From contig NZ_SRMP01000003.1 of the NCBI RefSeq assembly GCF_005925325.1, positions 62,001 through 126,000 on the forward strand: DNA of 64,000 nucleotides. Reading direction: 5' to 3'. This stretch comes from Pedobacter helvus (GTDB lineage Bacteria > Bacteroidota > Bacteroidia > Sphingobacteriales > Sphingobacteriaceae). Positions 45,080 through 54,050 of the stretch are shown in pieces. The notes beneath the pieces were generated by a model. It made no database searches. It saw nothing but the letters and a program-made list of their open reading frames with translations, and was not told where the DNA came from. Position 1 is the first letter of the stretch. Each line of letters begins with the position of its first letter. The position numbers were made by a program, and so were the translations under genes.

Positions 45080-45922
45080 TTACTGTTTAATCAAATCGTA
45101 TAGTTCATCCAATTTTGGAGAGAGAACAATTTCAATTCTACGATTTTTACTTCTACCATCAGCCGAAGCATTATCTGCCAAAGGCTGGAACTGACCTTTT
45201 CCTGTAGCGGTCATTCTCACGCTTTCCACTTTTTGTTCTTCGGTAAGGAAACGAACAACCGAAGTAGAACGCAACACACTTAAATCCCAATTATCTTTGA
45301 TTTGGCCCAAGTTGCTAATTTTTTGCGAATCTGTATGGCCTTCAACCGCAATATTGATATCTCGCTGCTGTTTTAACACTCCCGCCAATTGCGTTAATGC
45401 TTGTTTTCCTTTCTCATCTATAATAATGCTACCCGAAGGGAACAATAATTTATCGGTTAATGAAACATACACTTTGCCATTTTTAACTTCAACCGTTAGA
45501 CCATTTTTTGTAAAACCTAACAGTGCTTGTTGTAGTTTAGCCCTCAGCTGATCGGTAGCTTCATCGCGTTTACGCAAAATCTCTTCTACTTCTTTTAAAC
45601 GTTTCTCACGCTTTGCCAAATCACCAGTTAGCTTGTTGATCTCTGACGAGCTATTGGTTCTTAATTTCGAATAATTTGCATCTAGATCGTCATATTTGTC
45701 AGTAAGTGCAGCTAACTTACTGTTCAACATAGCAGTATCAGCCTGCAAACGCTTGATACGCTGCTCTAAACTTTCATTGTTTACTTGCGATGCGCTCCAA
45801 CCGGTGTTTAAAGAATCTTGTTTAGCTAAAAGCGATTTATATCTTTTGGTAGAAAGCACGACGCAAGAGCTCATAGAGGCTACAACTAGAAAAAGAGCTA
45901 AAAGTAGGTTCAGTTTTTTCAT
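45080..45922 (-). CDS. OmpA-family lipoprotein with coiled coil
   Basis: 280 residues. The lipoprotein signal ends VASMSSC (Cys20). A coiled coil spans about residues 45-130 (ESLEQRIKRLQADTAMLNSKL, EVEEILRKRDEATDQLRAKL). The C-terminal OmpA peptidoglycan-binding domain has LFPSGSIIIDEKGKQAL, VEGHTDSQKI, LSVLRSTSVVRFL and ASADGRSKNRRIEIVL. It would tether the outer membrane to the cell wall. It begins 24 bases after the DUF2461 gene and may be in one operon with it. Confidence 0.93.
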   Translation of the reverse strand: MKKLNLLLALFLVVASMSSCVVLSTKRYKSLLAKQDSLNTGWSASQVNNESLEQRIKRLQADTAMLNSKLAALTDKYDDLDANYSKLRTNSSSEINKLTGDLAKREKRLKEVEEILRKRDEATDQLRAKLQQALLGFTKNGLTVEVKNGKVYVSLTDKLLFPSGSIIIDEKGKQALTQLAGVLKQQRDINIAVEGHTDSQKISNLGQIKDNWDLSVLRSTSVVRFLTEEQKVESVRMTATGKGQFQPLADNASADGRSKNRRIEIVLSPKLDELYDLIKQ

Positions 45923-45946
45923 TTATATTTTATGTTTTGTGTGTTA

Positions 45947-46609
45947 TTATTGAGATACCGCTTTACGTAGGAACTGAATAAAAGGTTGAGCGGCTTTAAA
46001 AGCCTCCACTAGCATATGCTCAATATCTTTTTTATAGAAGTCGTCCTCTTTTAAAGGATAAATAGAAATGAAGCTTTTTAACCTCAAATATTCAATCATC
46101 GGATGATCAATTTCGTAACCTTTTGGTGCTTTCTTTAATGTATCTTCTTTACTTAATGAGAAAATCTTTTGATAAGCTTTATCATTAATCACTTCCAGAA
46201 ATTCGTCGCTACTGTAATCTATCTCTTCTCTGATACTTTTCACTATTTTACTTTCAGGCATCCAAAAACCTACGCCGAAAAAACAATTATTGGGTTCTAA
46301 GTGCAGGTAATAAGCTGGTGTGGTAGGACCGTAACCTTTCACATCGAATGCAATACCGTAGTTTTTCTTATAAGGGTCTTTGTTCAGACTAAAGCGAACA
46401 TCTCTGTAAATCCTCAACAAGCATTTTTTAGGTTCAGTATCCGCAGAAAACTCGGGGTCTATAGCAGCAAGTTCTTTAATTAATGGGGAAATAAGAGCAA
46501 ACAAATCTAATTTAGCCGCCTCGTAATGATGCTTGTTTTGGGCAAACCATTCGCGGTTATTATTTTCCGCTAAATCTCTTAAAAAGTTGAAAGTCGATTT
46601 CTTAAGCAT
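45947..46609 (-). CDS. DUF2461 family protein
   Basis: 220-residue cytoplasmic protein of the DUF2461 (TIGR02453) family: STFNFLRDLAENNNREWFAQNKHHYEAAK at the start, then CLLRIYRDVRFSLNKDPYKKNYG and YYLHLEPNNCFFGVGFWMPE. Family function is not established. The conserved core is complete and the length typical. ATG at 46609. Upstream is the last gene of the respiratory cluster after an 82-base gap. Confidence 0.92.
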   Translation of the reverse strand: MLKKSTFNFLRDLAENNNREWFAQNKHHYEAAKLDLFALISPLIKELAAIDPEFSADTEPKKCLLRIYRDVRFSLNKDPYKKNYGIAFDVKGYGPTTPAYYLHLEPNNCFFGVGFWMPESKIVKSIREEIDYSSDEFLEVINDKAYQKIFSLSKEDTLKKAPKGYEIDHPMIEYLRLKSFISIYPLKEDDFYKKDIEHMLVEAFKAAQPFIQFLRKAVSQ

Positions 46610-46691
46610 AAACTATCTCATCAGCAATTGCAGCCAATGTAGCAAATTAATATGTGTTTCAGTAAAATTTAAAGGTTTTTAACAGTAGAAA

Positions 46692-46937
46692 TTAAGCTAC
46701 GTTTGGTGTAGATTTCTTACGATAGCTCGTATACCAAACTGTTCCTACTACTCCTGCTAAAAGAAATGGAGCAGCTAGCAAGTATAAAACACCAGAGTTT
46801 AAACCTTTAGTTTGTGTATTTCCATTCTTCACCCCCATTTCAGCATTAGCAGTACACATGGCACATTGGGCTTTTGCTTCAGGCTGCATAGCTACAGCCA
46901 TTAAAAAGAAAAGGATTATAGACAGTACTCTTTTCAT
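46692..46937 (-). CDS. Small CAMC-motif membrane protein at the end of the oxidase cluster
   Basis: 81 residues: a signal peptide (about 1-23, ending AKAQ), then CAMCTANAE with a CxxC motif (Cys24, Cys27), a polar stretch, one membrane helix (about 48-69) and a Lys-rich cytoplasmic tail. Oriented so that the CxxC would sit outside the membrane. I do not recognise a named family. The position 90 bases after the DUF420 gene, on the same strand as all oxidase genes, suggests a role in oxidase assembly such as copper or redox handling. That is inference. Confidence 0.7.
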   Translation of the reverse strand: MKRVLSIILFFLMAVAMQPEAKAQCAMCTANAEMGVKNGNTQTKGLNSGVLYLLAAPFLLAGVVGTVWYTSYRKKSTPNVA

Positions 46938-47027
46938 GTGTTTAAACTTTATTCAGTGTTAAGAAGCTATAATAAAATAGTCACTTATTTAACGTAAAAA
47001 TACTAAGTTTTAATCTACTACAGCTAA

Positions 47028-47588
47028 CTAATGCGCATAATATGGCGAAATCATTACATAAACGATAACTCCGGTTACTGCCACATAAAGCCACATTGGG
47101 AAAGCAATTCTAGCAATCTTTCTATGTTTATCGAAACGTTGAGATAAGGCTTTTACATAGGTAATCAATACAAATGGAATGATGATAATAGAAAGCAGAA
47201 TATGCGAGATCAGGATAAAATAATAAATATATTTAATAGCTCCCTCGCCACCAAACTTGGTAGAATCAGATGTCATGTGATAGGCTACATACATACCTAA
47301 AAACAACACTGATAGCAAAATTGCGAACTTCATTAGATTTTCGTGCAAGGTACGTTTACCATTTTTGATAGCCCAAACTGCAATAACTAGTACAACGGCT
47401 GTTATTCCATTTATAGTTGCGTATATCGGTGGTAAAAAGCTTAAAGGCTCTACATCGTAACCTAATTTTCTTAGGTTTACACCAAATAATAGCGCTACAA
47501 GCAATGGTACAGTCACGGAAAGTATCCAAATCCATTTATTGTATTTCTGCTCTAATGTATTTTCCGTTTGGTTGTTTATATTTCCCAT
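47028..47588 (-). CDS. DUF420 membrane protein
   Basis: 186 residues with five or so membrane helices, matching DUF420: a first helix after Asn/Gln-rich N-terminus (WIWILSVTVPLLVALLFG), paired His in VAYHMTSD and LISHILLSIIIIPF, then RHRKIARIAFPMWLYVAVTGVIVYVM with basic DKHRK. Related CtaM-type proteins are needed for a cytochrome oxidase in Firmicutes. Here the gene ends the run of oxidase assembly genes, 30 bases after the SCO-like gene. Role in oxidase assembly is inferred from place and family. Confidence 0.87.
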   Translation of the reverse strand: MGNINNQTENTLEQKYNKWIWILSVTVPLLVALLFGVNLRKLGYDVEPLSFLPPIYATINGITAVVLVIAVWAIKNGKRTLHENLMKFAILLSVLFLGMYVAYHMTSDSTKFGGEGAIKYIYYFILISHILLSIIIIPFVLITYVKALSQRFDKHRKIARIAFPMWLYVAVTGVIVYVMISPYYAH

Positions 47589-47618
47589 CTTTATTCTTTA
47601 ATCCTTAAGCTTTGTGTG

Positions 47619-48332
47619 CTACCTACCGTCTTTAATATTCCTTAATTCTTCTGCAATTAAAACTTTAATCTCATCATCTAGTTTAGAAACAGCCTCTTTA
47701 TCGCTAGCCTCGTAGAAGCCCCTAATCCTATGTTTCGTATCTAACAATACTATTTTGTTGGAATAGATGAACTTTCTCTCGATCGAAGTGCTTTGATTAA
47801 CCGCGTCTAACAATAAAGATTTTTTAACCAGTTTATTAACGGTAGTGGTATCTCCGGTTAAAACATCCCACTTATTTGGTACTGCCGACCATAGCTTCGC
47901 TACATCAGCTAATGTCTTCAAGTCATCTTGATCATCTACACTTACACTAGCTAAATGTACCATGTGGTTTTTCTGATACAGCTCATTAAATCCACGCATC
48001 GCTTTCAATGCCAACTTAGCGCCATCAGAATTTACGTGGCTGTAAAATAGGTTAAGTACAACCACTTTCCCCTTCCAAGTACTTAATGAAATAGAATCGC
48101 CACTTTGGTTAACTAATGAGAAATCATCTACAATGTGATAAACAGTATCTGGAATTTGCTTCCCTCTTACCGAATGGAAAGTAGAAGCTACCACTTTAGG
48201 ACCAAAAATAGGCAGGGGTTTGTATCTATTTTTACCTTGATCCTGTAGTAAATAATATAAAAATCCTGGCATCACTAATATGGCTGCCAGGATTAATATA
48301 GTTGAAATCTTTTTTTTAGAACTTGCGTTCAT
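47619..48332 (-). CDS. SCO1/SenC-family protein without the copper cysteines
   Basis: 237 residues with an N-terminal membrane helix (about 10-29) and a thioredoxin-like domain of SCO type, shown by the start DDFSLVNQSGDSISLSTWKGK, VVVLNLFYSH and the end IVLLDTKHRIRGFYEA. SCO proteins deliver copper to the CuA site of oxidase subunit II through a CxxxC motif and a distal His. Here the CxxxC position (about 100-104) reads VNSDG and the His position is Tyr190 (KFIYSNK). So it is a SCO relative that cannot bind copper in the usual way. It lies between the subunit IV and DUF420 genes. Confidence 0.88.
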   Translation of the reverse strand: MNASSKKKISTILILAAILVMPGFLYYLLQDQGKNRYKPLPIFGPKVVASTFHSVRGKQIPDTVYHIVDDFSLVNQSGDSISLSTWKGKVVVLNLFYSHVNSDGAKLALKAMRGFNELYQKNHMVHLASVSVDDQDDLKTLADVAKLWSAVPNKWDVLTGDTTTVNKLVKKSLLLDAVNQSTSIERKFIYSNKIVLLDTKHRIRGFYEASDKEAVSKLDDEIKVLIAEELRNIKDGR

Positions 48333-48334
48333 TA

Positions 48335-48715
48335 CTATTTATTTGGGTAAACAGAGTGTTCTTGAAGATGGTTTAATAAGTAACCGCCTTCAATTAACAT
48401 CAATACGATGAAATAAATAATAAATATGAATACAATTGAACAGCTAATGATAAAGCTTTTCTTTTCAAATTTTAGGTGCATGAAAAATGCAACAATATAG
48501 TAAGCCTTAATTAACGTAAGTACTACGTAGAAAGCGTATAAAGCCGGTCCTTTAGCTACGATATGCCAGTGATGTACAAAGCCTAGAGCTACCAAAAACT
48601 CAATTGCAGTGATAAACAAAAGGATACCGAATACTTGCCAAATGCGCTTTACGCCCATGCCTTCGCCGTGTGCGTGAGCATCATGAGAATCTAATGTATG
48701 ATCGTGGTTTGCCAT
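48335..48715 (-). CDS. Cytochrome c oxidase subunit IV family protein
   Basis: 126-residue membrane protein with three helices (about 25-46, 57-78 and 89-110) and a His-rich N-terminus (MANHDHTLDSHDAHAHGEG). The pattern LIKAYYIVAFFMHLKFEKKS between helices two and three is typical of the CyoD/CoxD-like subunit IV family. It supports assembly or stability of the aa3 oxidase. It lies 2 bases after the SCO-like gene boundary and 25 bases after the longer subunit III gene. Confidence 0.92.
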   Translation of the reverse strand: MANHDHTLDSHDAHAHGEGMGVKRIWQVFGILLFITAIEFLVALGFVHHWHIVAKGPALYAFYVVLTLIKAYYIVAFFMHLKFEKKSFIISCSIVFIFIIYFIVLMLIEGGYLLNHLQEHSVYPNK

Positions 48716-48740
48716 TATCTTTAAATAAATTTTATCGTAA

Positions 48741-49475
48741 TTATATTAAGTAGAAGAAGGTAAATACGAATACCCACACTAAATCTACAAAGTGCCAGTA
48801 AAGACCTACTTTTTCAATCATTAAATAAGTTCCTCTTTTCTCGAAAGTATTATTTAAAACCATGCAAAGGATGATGATGTTTAAAATGATACCTACCGTT
48901 ACGTGGAAACCGTGGAAACCTGTAATGGTGAAGAATAAGTTAGAGAATTGCAATGCCGCAGTATATGAAATATCGTGGGTAAAATATGGTTGCAGTGCAG
49001 CTGATATTGCCGCAGGATCAGTTAAACCAGTTGCTGGGTTTTGACCAAACCAGAAACCTACGTGATGTAAGTGGGTCCACTCTAATGCCTGACAGCCAAC
49101 GAAAGCAATACCGCCTAAGATGGTCCATATCATCCATTTTACTACTTCTTTTTTAGAGTTACGATGACCTGCCTCTACTGCCAATACCATGGTAACTGAA
49201 GACATAATCAAAATAAATGTCATGATACCTACGAAAACCAATGGTTGTCCGTGATCTGCAATACCTGGGATAGACTGAAATATTTTATCCGCATCGATCC
49301 AAGTTGGCTGAGCAAATTTCTGAGCACCGTAGTAGATCAAAAATGATGAAAATGTAAATGCGTCTGACACAAGGAAAAACCACATCATTATTTTACCATA
49401 TTCTATCGACCATGGTTCACGACCACCGCTCCACGGTGTAGTTTTAACTTCGTCTAATTTTGATAATGAATCCAT
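48741..49475 (-). CDS. ctaE: Cytochrome c oxidase subunit III (longer copy)
   Basis: Core subunit III of the heme-copper oxidase. The 244-residue protein has about seven membrane helices with family phrases PWSIEYGKIMMWFFLVSDAFTF at the start, the membrane Glu region VLAVEAGHRNSK, TITGFHGFHVTVGIILNI and the end GLYWHFVDLVWVFVFTFFYLI. It is one of two subunit III genes in tandem; two are usual in Bacteroidota oxidase clusters. 32-base gap to the shorter copy. Confidence 0.95.
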   Translation of the reverse strand: MDSLSKLDEVKTTPWSGGREPWSIEYGKIMMWFFLVSDAFTFSSFLIYYGAQKFAQPTWIDADKIFQSIPGIADHGQPLVFVGIMTFILIMSSVTMVLAVEAGHRNSKKEVVKWMIWTILGGIAFVGCQALEWTHLHHVGFWFGQNPATGLTDPAAISAALQPYFTHDISYTAALQFSNLFFTITGFHGFHVTVGIILNIIILCMVLNNTFEKRGTYLMIEKVGLYWHFVDLVWVFVFTFFYLI

Positions 49476-49507
49476 TTAATAATTAGTATAATAGTTTTGT
49501 TAAAGAA

Positions 49508-50086
49508 TTAACTGTTCAAAAGTAAAAAAACATATAGATAAATCCATAAGATATCTATAAAATGCCAAAATATAGAAGTAATATCTTGGCGATATTCTGC
49601 TACTTCTTGCGATACATTTTTGTAGCTTCCTATTAAGCTGCTAAGTACAAATGCCAAACCTGCAACAATGTGTAACAAGTGAAAACCTGATACGATATAA
49701 ATCATTGAGATTGCCGCATTGTTATTGACCAAAACTGCCCCTGTTTGATATAAGCTGGTCCAACCTTGAAATTGCATTACTGCGAAAACAATTCCTAAAA
49801 TAAAAGTACCCCATAATAACATACGGTGCTTACTCGTATCGCCACCTTTTAAGGCTCTTGCTGCTAAGAAAAGACAAACGCTACTCACTAATAATACCAC
49901 GGTGCTGTAGCTAAAAACCTCTGGTAAAACTAAACCATGTCCTTTGCCTTTAGAGGCCATAAAAACCAGATAATAACTGGTCCAACCACCAAACATAATG
50001 GTTGATGATACCACGAACAACCAAACTAAGAATTTCTTGGCCTTAAAGTTCACTGGTATATTTCCTTGTTGTAATGTACCCACCAT
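49508..50086 (-). CDS. Cytochrome c oxidase subunit III (shorter copy)
   Basis: 192-residue heme-copper oxidase subunit III homologue with five membrane helices: KKFLVWLFVVSSTIMFGGWTS, the HRMLLWGTFILGIVFAVMQ helix, SGFHLLHIVAGLAFVL and the end IFWHFIDILWIYLYVFLLL. It lacks the two N-terminal helices of long subunit III and so resembles the five-helix type. It sits 1 base after the ctaB gene stop and just before the longer copy, so both are expected in one complex. Confidence 0.92.
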   Translation of the reverse strand: MVGTLQQGNIPVNFKAKKFLVWLFVVSSTIMFGGWTSYYLVFMASKGKGHGLVLPEVFSYSTVVLLVSSVCLFLAARALKGGDTSKHRMLLWGTFILGIVFAVMQFQGWTSLYQTGAVLVNNNAAISMIYIVSGFHLLHIVAGLAFVLSSLIGSYKNVSQEVAEYRQDITSIFWHFIDILWIYLYVFLLLNS

Positions 50087-50087
50087 C

Positions 50088-50990
50088 TTAAACTACTAAA
50101 TCAAACAATAAAATTAATTGTACCAAAGGGATGTAAAAGAAAGAACAGAACATCACTTTTTTGGCACTTGCCGTATCCATTTTAACCACCAATTGATAAG
50201 CATACCAACTGAATAGTAAACCTAATACTACTGAAGCTGCAGCAACATAATAGCCACCAAATCCATAGAAAGTAGGTAATAAACTTACCGGGATTAAAAC
50301 CAATGTACCCACGAAAGTGAAGATAGCACTCGTCTTATCTTTTTTCTTCGTTGGCAATAATCTAAATCCCGCTTTACTATAATCTTCATCCAACACCCAA
50401 GCAATTGACCAAAAGTGAGGGAATTGCCATACGAACTGTATTGAAAATAGAATAATGGCAATTAAATAATCCATAGGTACGTAGCCTACCGGAGAATGAC
50501 CAATTGCAGCGATGTAACCAATCAATGGAGGAAAAGCACCAGGTAATGCACCTACAAAAACCGCAATAGGTGATTTTCTTTTTAATGGCGTGTAAGCAAA
50601 TGCATAAAGGAGGATAGAAAAAACAGAAATCAAACCTGTCTCTAAATTCAATTTACCTAGCAACCAAGTACCTGCAATACCCATTACCAAACCAGAAACT
50701 AGCCCTTGACCGGTAGTCATTCTACCAGCTGGCATAGGTCTGTCTTTGGTTCTAGACATCAACTTATCTAAGTCCACCTCAATAATTTCGTTAAAGCAAT
50801 TTGCTGCTCCTGTAACTAAGAAACCTCCTACGATCAAAATTAACCAGTTCATCCAATTAATTTCATCGATAATAGCACGCTCTACTTGAATTTTTGACCC
50901 AATCAAGAACGCAATAGACGCAGAAAATACCACCGTAAAAGTTAAGCGGAATTTAATGAGCTTCGAGAAATCAGAAAAAAACTGTTTCAA
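50088..50990 (-). CDS. ctaB: Protoheme IX farnesyltransferase (heme O synthase)
   Basis: Adds a farnesyl chain to heme B to give heme O, the precursor of heme A. Nine-helix UbiA-type protein of 300 residues. The first Asp motif is NCFNEIIEVDLDKLMSRTKDRPMPAGR (about residues 64-90) and the second region includes PHFWSIAWVLDEDYSKAGFRLLP, with all family marks. The start is TTG at 50990: a stop lies two codons upstream and the next Met (about residue 46) would remove the first helix. Gene is 10 bases after ctaA. Confidence 0.95.
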   Translation of the reverse strand: MKQFFSDFSKLIKFRLTFTVVFSASIAFLIGSKIQVERAIIDEINWMNWLILIVGGFLVTGAANCFNEIIEVDLDKLMSRTKDRPMPAGRMTTGQGLVSGLVMGIAGTWLLGKLNLETGLISVFSILLYAFAYTPLKRKSPIAVFVGALPGAFPPLIGYIAAIGHSPVGYVPMDYLIAIILFSIQFVWQFPHFWSIAWVLDEDYSKAGFRLLPTKKKDKTSAIFTFVGTLVLIPVSLLPTFYGFGGYYVAAASVVLGLLFSWYAYQLVVKMDTASAKKVMFCSFFYIPLVQLILLFDLVV

Positions 50991-51000
50991 TCTTTAATCT

Positions 51001-52062
51001 TTATGTTGTTTTATAGGTTGTGGTTCTATAAACTAACAGGTATAAATAATATTGCAGGCTAAACATAATTGTGGAGAACAAAATATGTATCGCTTGTGCA
51101 TATGGTGGTAATCCTAAATATGACAACAAAAGGCCAGAAGCAATTTGTACCAGAAGTACTACCATCAAATAATTTGCAGTAATTAACGGCCAAGCTTTTC
51201 CGCTAAACCTATCAATCACCATTTTATATACAATAAAATTGCTAATGCCTACCAAAATAGCAAGGTCTCTGTGATAAGAAAATACGCTTCCTATCTTGCC
51301 AACCCAAGTATTGCGTCCATTATATTGTAATGATTTAGCAATACTATCTACTGCTTCTCTTACCTCAGTTCCTAAAATAATCTGTAAAATAGAAATGATG
51401 ATGGTAAACAGTAGAAAACCTTTCAACCACATGATCCGATACATAATTACCGATGGTTCTTTATGCAGTTGCTTTGCGTAATTGTAGGTGTATATTGCAA
51501 TTCCTAAAATCACCAAGGCTAAAAGCATGTGTACCGTAACTACCCATTGTGTTAAATTGGTAGAAACTACAATAGAACCTAACCAAGCTTGGTAGCCCAC
51601 TACGATAATGTTTAACCAACTTAGTACGACAATTCGTTTTGCAGTCTTCTTGTAAGCAAATGAGTAAATCGCGGTTAGCAGTAAAAATATACCCAAAATT
51701 GCTCCGGTAAGCCTGTTTACATATTCTGTCCAGGTTTTTGCGGCATTAAACTCTTCATGCACCAAAATAGATTTATCTTTTCTAAGACTATCTGCCAATT
51801 GGTGCTTGCCCATACTTTCCAAGTATTTGGCGAACTTCTCGTTCTTCTTCTTTCTGCTTGCTATGTATTTAGTTTCATAATCTGCAGGAAGTTGACTAGC
51901 GGAAGTAGGTGGAATATATTGATCGAAACATTTAGGCCAGTCTGGGCAACCCATTCCTGAACCTGTACTACGAACCACTCCCCCGGCCAAAATTACCACT
52001 AGTGTGGCAATAATGGTGATAAAATTTATTCTAATAAATCTATTTTCAGATTTAGCAATCAT
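51001..52062 (-). CDS. ctaA: Heme A synthase (COX15/CtaA)
   Basis: Oxidises the C8 methyl of heme O to give heme A. 353 residues, about eight membrane helices. Family marks: VRSTGSGMGCPDWPKCFDQYIPP (about residues 29-51) with the Cys pair, EFNAAKTWTEYVNRLTGA (Glu and heme-region residues), VTVHMLLALVILG and AIHILFSTIMFSLQYY with paired His ligands. Eukaryote-like rather than short Bacillus-type length. It lies between ctaD and ctaB; a possible hairpin terminator in the 95-base gap may separate the transcript from coxA. Confidence 0.94.
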   Translation of the reverse strand: MIAKSENRFIRINFITIIATLVVILAGGVVRSTGSGMGCPDWPKCFDQYIPPTSASQLPADYETKYIASRKKKNEKFAKYLESMGKHQLADSLRKDKSILVHEEFNAAKTWTEYVNRLTGAILGIFLLLTAIYSFAYKKTAKRIVVLSWLNIIVVGYQAWLGSIVVSTNLTQWVVTVHMLLALVILGIAIYTYNYAKQLHKEPSVIMYRIMWLKGFLLFTIIISILQIILGTEVREAVDSIAKSLQYNGRNTWVGKIGSVFSYHRDLAILVGISNFIVYKMVIDRFSGKAWPLITANYLMVVLLVQIASGLLLSYLGLPPYAQAIHILFSTIMFSLQYYLYLLVYRTTTYKTT

Positions 52063-52084
52063 TGATGTGTGATAGATTTATAAA

Positions 52085-52128
52085 AATAAGGTACCTGTAA
52101 GTGTTAAAACAATTGCAGATACCTTATT
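52085..52128 (-). terminator. Possible terminator or attenuator between ctaD and ctaA
   Basis: AATAAGGTA (52085-52093) pairs perfectly with TACCTTATT (52120-52128). On the minus strand the second arm runs into TTTTTATAAA, as in a rho-independent terminator, but the 26-base loop is large. It lies 30 bases after the ctaD stop and could reduce readthrough to the heme A genes. Confidence 0.5.
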
Positions 52129-52157
52129 ACATATTTTCGACAAAGTCTGCGACAGTA

Positions 52158-54029
52158 CTATTCTTGTACTGGTTTATTCGCCGCTTCCCATTCTCTTTGG
52201 ATACGCTCAGCTTCTTCGTTACCTTCAAAATCGTGAGGTAAGTTAGAGCTCATAGTTTCAGAGAATGGAGTTGTTTGAAGGATAAAGTCTTGATCTGCTC
52301 CTGGCTTGCTATAATCATATGGCCAACGGTATACAGTTGGAATTTCTCCCGGCCAGTTACCGTGTAAGTGCTCAACTGGAGTAGTCCACTCTAAAGTATT
52401 AGCTTCCCAAGGGTTTTGCGTTGCTTTTTTACCTCTAAAGATAGAATAGAAGAAGTTGAACAAGAACGCCACTTGCGCCAGTGCTGCAATAATTGCAGAC
52501 CAAGTTACAAATACGTTAACTGTTAACCACTTATTCATGAATTCGAACTCAGTAAACGCATAGTAACGACGAGGTACACCATCTAAACCTAAGAAGTGAA
52601 GAGGGAAGAATACCAAGTAAGCACAGATGAAAGTTACCCAGAAGTGTAAGTAAGCTAACTTAGGGTTCATCATTCTACCGAACATTTTAGGGAACCAGTG
52701 GTAAACACCAGCAAGCATACCAAAAATAGCAGCAGAACCCATTACCAAGTGGAAGTGAGCCACTACGAAATAAGTATCGTGTAAGTTAATATCTAAAGAA
52801 GCATTACCCAAGAAGATACCAGTTAAACCACCAGAGATAAAGAAAGATACTAAACCAATAGCAAATAACATTGCTGGTGTAAATCTGATATTACCTCTCC
52901 ATAAGGTTGCTAAATAGTTAAATGTTTTTACCGCTGATGGCACCGCAATAATTAAGGTTGTGATCATAAATACACCACCTAATAGCGGGTTCATACCTGT
53001 AACGAACATATGGTGACCCCATACGATAAATGACAATACAGTAATACCAATTAGAGAGTAAACCATTGCATGGTAACCAAAGATTGGTTTTCTTGAGTTT
53101 ACAGAGATAATTTCAGAAGAAATACCTAAAGCCGGCATAATTACGATATATACCTCTGGGTGACCTAAGAACCAGAATAAGTGTTGCCACAAAATTGGAG
53201 AACCACCTTCGTTTGGTAAAATCTCAGTACCGAATACGATGTCAGATAAGTAGAAGCTTGTTCCAAAACTACGGTCGAAGATTAACAATACCACACCTGC
53301 CACTAATACAGGGAATGATAAGATACCTAAGATTGCAGTTAAGAATAAAGCCCAAATGGTTAACGGCATTTTCCAAAGATCCATCCCTTTAGTACGCATG
53401 TTCAAGATAGTACTTACGTAGTTAAGAGATCCGATTAGAGATGACGCAACGAAGATCACCATACTGATTAACCATAAGGTCATACCTAAACCAGAACCTG
53501 GCATTGCCTTTGGTACTGCAGATAATGGAGGATAAATGGTCCAACCACCACTAGCAGGTCCAGTTTGAACAAAGAATGAACTCATCATCACGATACAAGC
53601 TACTAGGAAAAACCAGTAAGATAGCATATTCATGAACGGAGAAGCCATATCTCTAGCTCCAACTTGCAAAGGAATTAAAAGGTTACTAAAAGTACCACTT
53701 AAACCAGCAGTTAATACGAAGAATACCATGATGGTACCGTGTATCGTCACTAACGCTAAGAAAAAGTCTGGTCTAATTCTACCGCCCTCAGCCCATTTAC
53801 CTAAAAATGTTTCTAATAAGGGAAAAGTTTTATCTGGCCATGCAAGCTGAAGTCTAAATAAGATAGATAAAAGCATTGCAATAACTGCCATAATGATACC
53901 AGTTATTAAAAACTGCTTGGCAATCATTTTGTGATCTTGACTAAATACATATTTAGTTAAGAACGTTTCATGGTGATGGCCATGTCCATGATCGTCGTGG
54001 TGTGTATCGTGTAATGATATTGTTGACAT
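52158..54029 (-). CDS. ctaD: aa3-type cytochrome c oxidase subunit I
   Basis: Catalytic subunit of the terminal oxidase, with heme a and the heme a3-CuB centre, reducing oxygen to water and pumping protons. 623 residues, twelve or more helices. The motif WFLGHPEVYIVIMPALG contains His290 and the proton-channel Glu292, which marks an A1-type oxidase. Further marks: WGHHMFVTGM (CuB His pair), HDTYFVVAHFHLVMG (heme His ligands) and FFPLHFLGLDGVPRRYYAF. The N-terminus is His-rich. It is 21 bases after the subunit II gene. Confidence 0.98.
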   Translation of the reverse strand: MSTISLHDTHHDDHGHGHHHETFLTKYVFSQDHKMIAKQFLITGIIMAVIAMLLSILFRLQLAWPDKTFPLLETFLGKWAEGGRIRPDFFLALVTIHGTIMVFFVLTAGLSGTFSNLLIPLQVGARDMASPFMNMLSYWFFLVACIVMMSSFFVQTGPASGGWTIYPPLSAVPKAMPGSGLGMTLWLISMVIFVASSLIGSLNYVSTILNMRTKGMDLWKMPLTIWALFLTAILGILSFPVLVAGVVLLIFDRSFGTSFYLSDIVFGTEILPNEGGSPILWQHLFWFLGHPEVYIVIMPALGISSEIISVNSRKPIFGYHAMVYSLIGITVLSFIVWGHHMFVTGMNPLLGGVFMITTLIIAVPSAVKTFNYLATLWRGNIRFTPAMLFAIGLVSFFISGGLTGIFLGNASLDINLHDTYFVVAHFHLVMGSAAIFGMLAGVYHWFPKMFGRMMNPKLAYLHFWVTFICAYLVFFPLHFLGLDGVPRRYYAFTEFEFMNKWLTVNVFVTWSAIIAALAQVAFLFNFFYSIFRGKKATQNPWEANTLEWTTPVEHLHGNWPGEIPTVYRWPYDYSKPGADQDFILQTTPFSETMSSNLPHDFEGNEEAERIQREWEAANKPVQE

Positions 54030-54050
54030 AATAAGGTTTTTCCAGTATTA

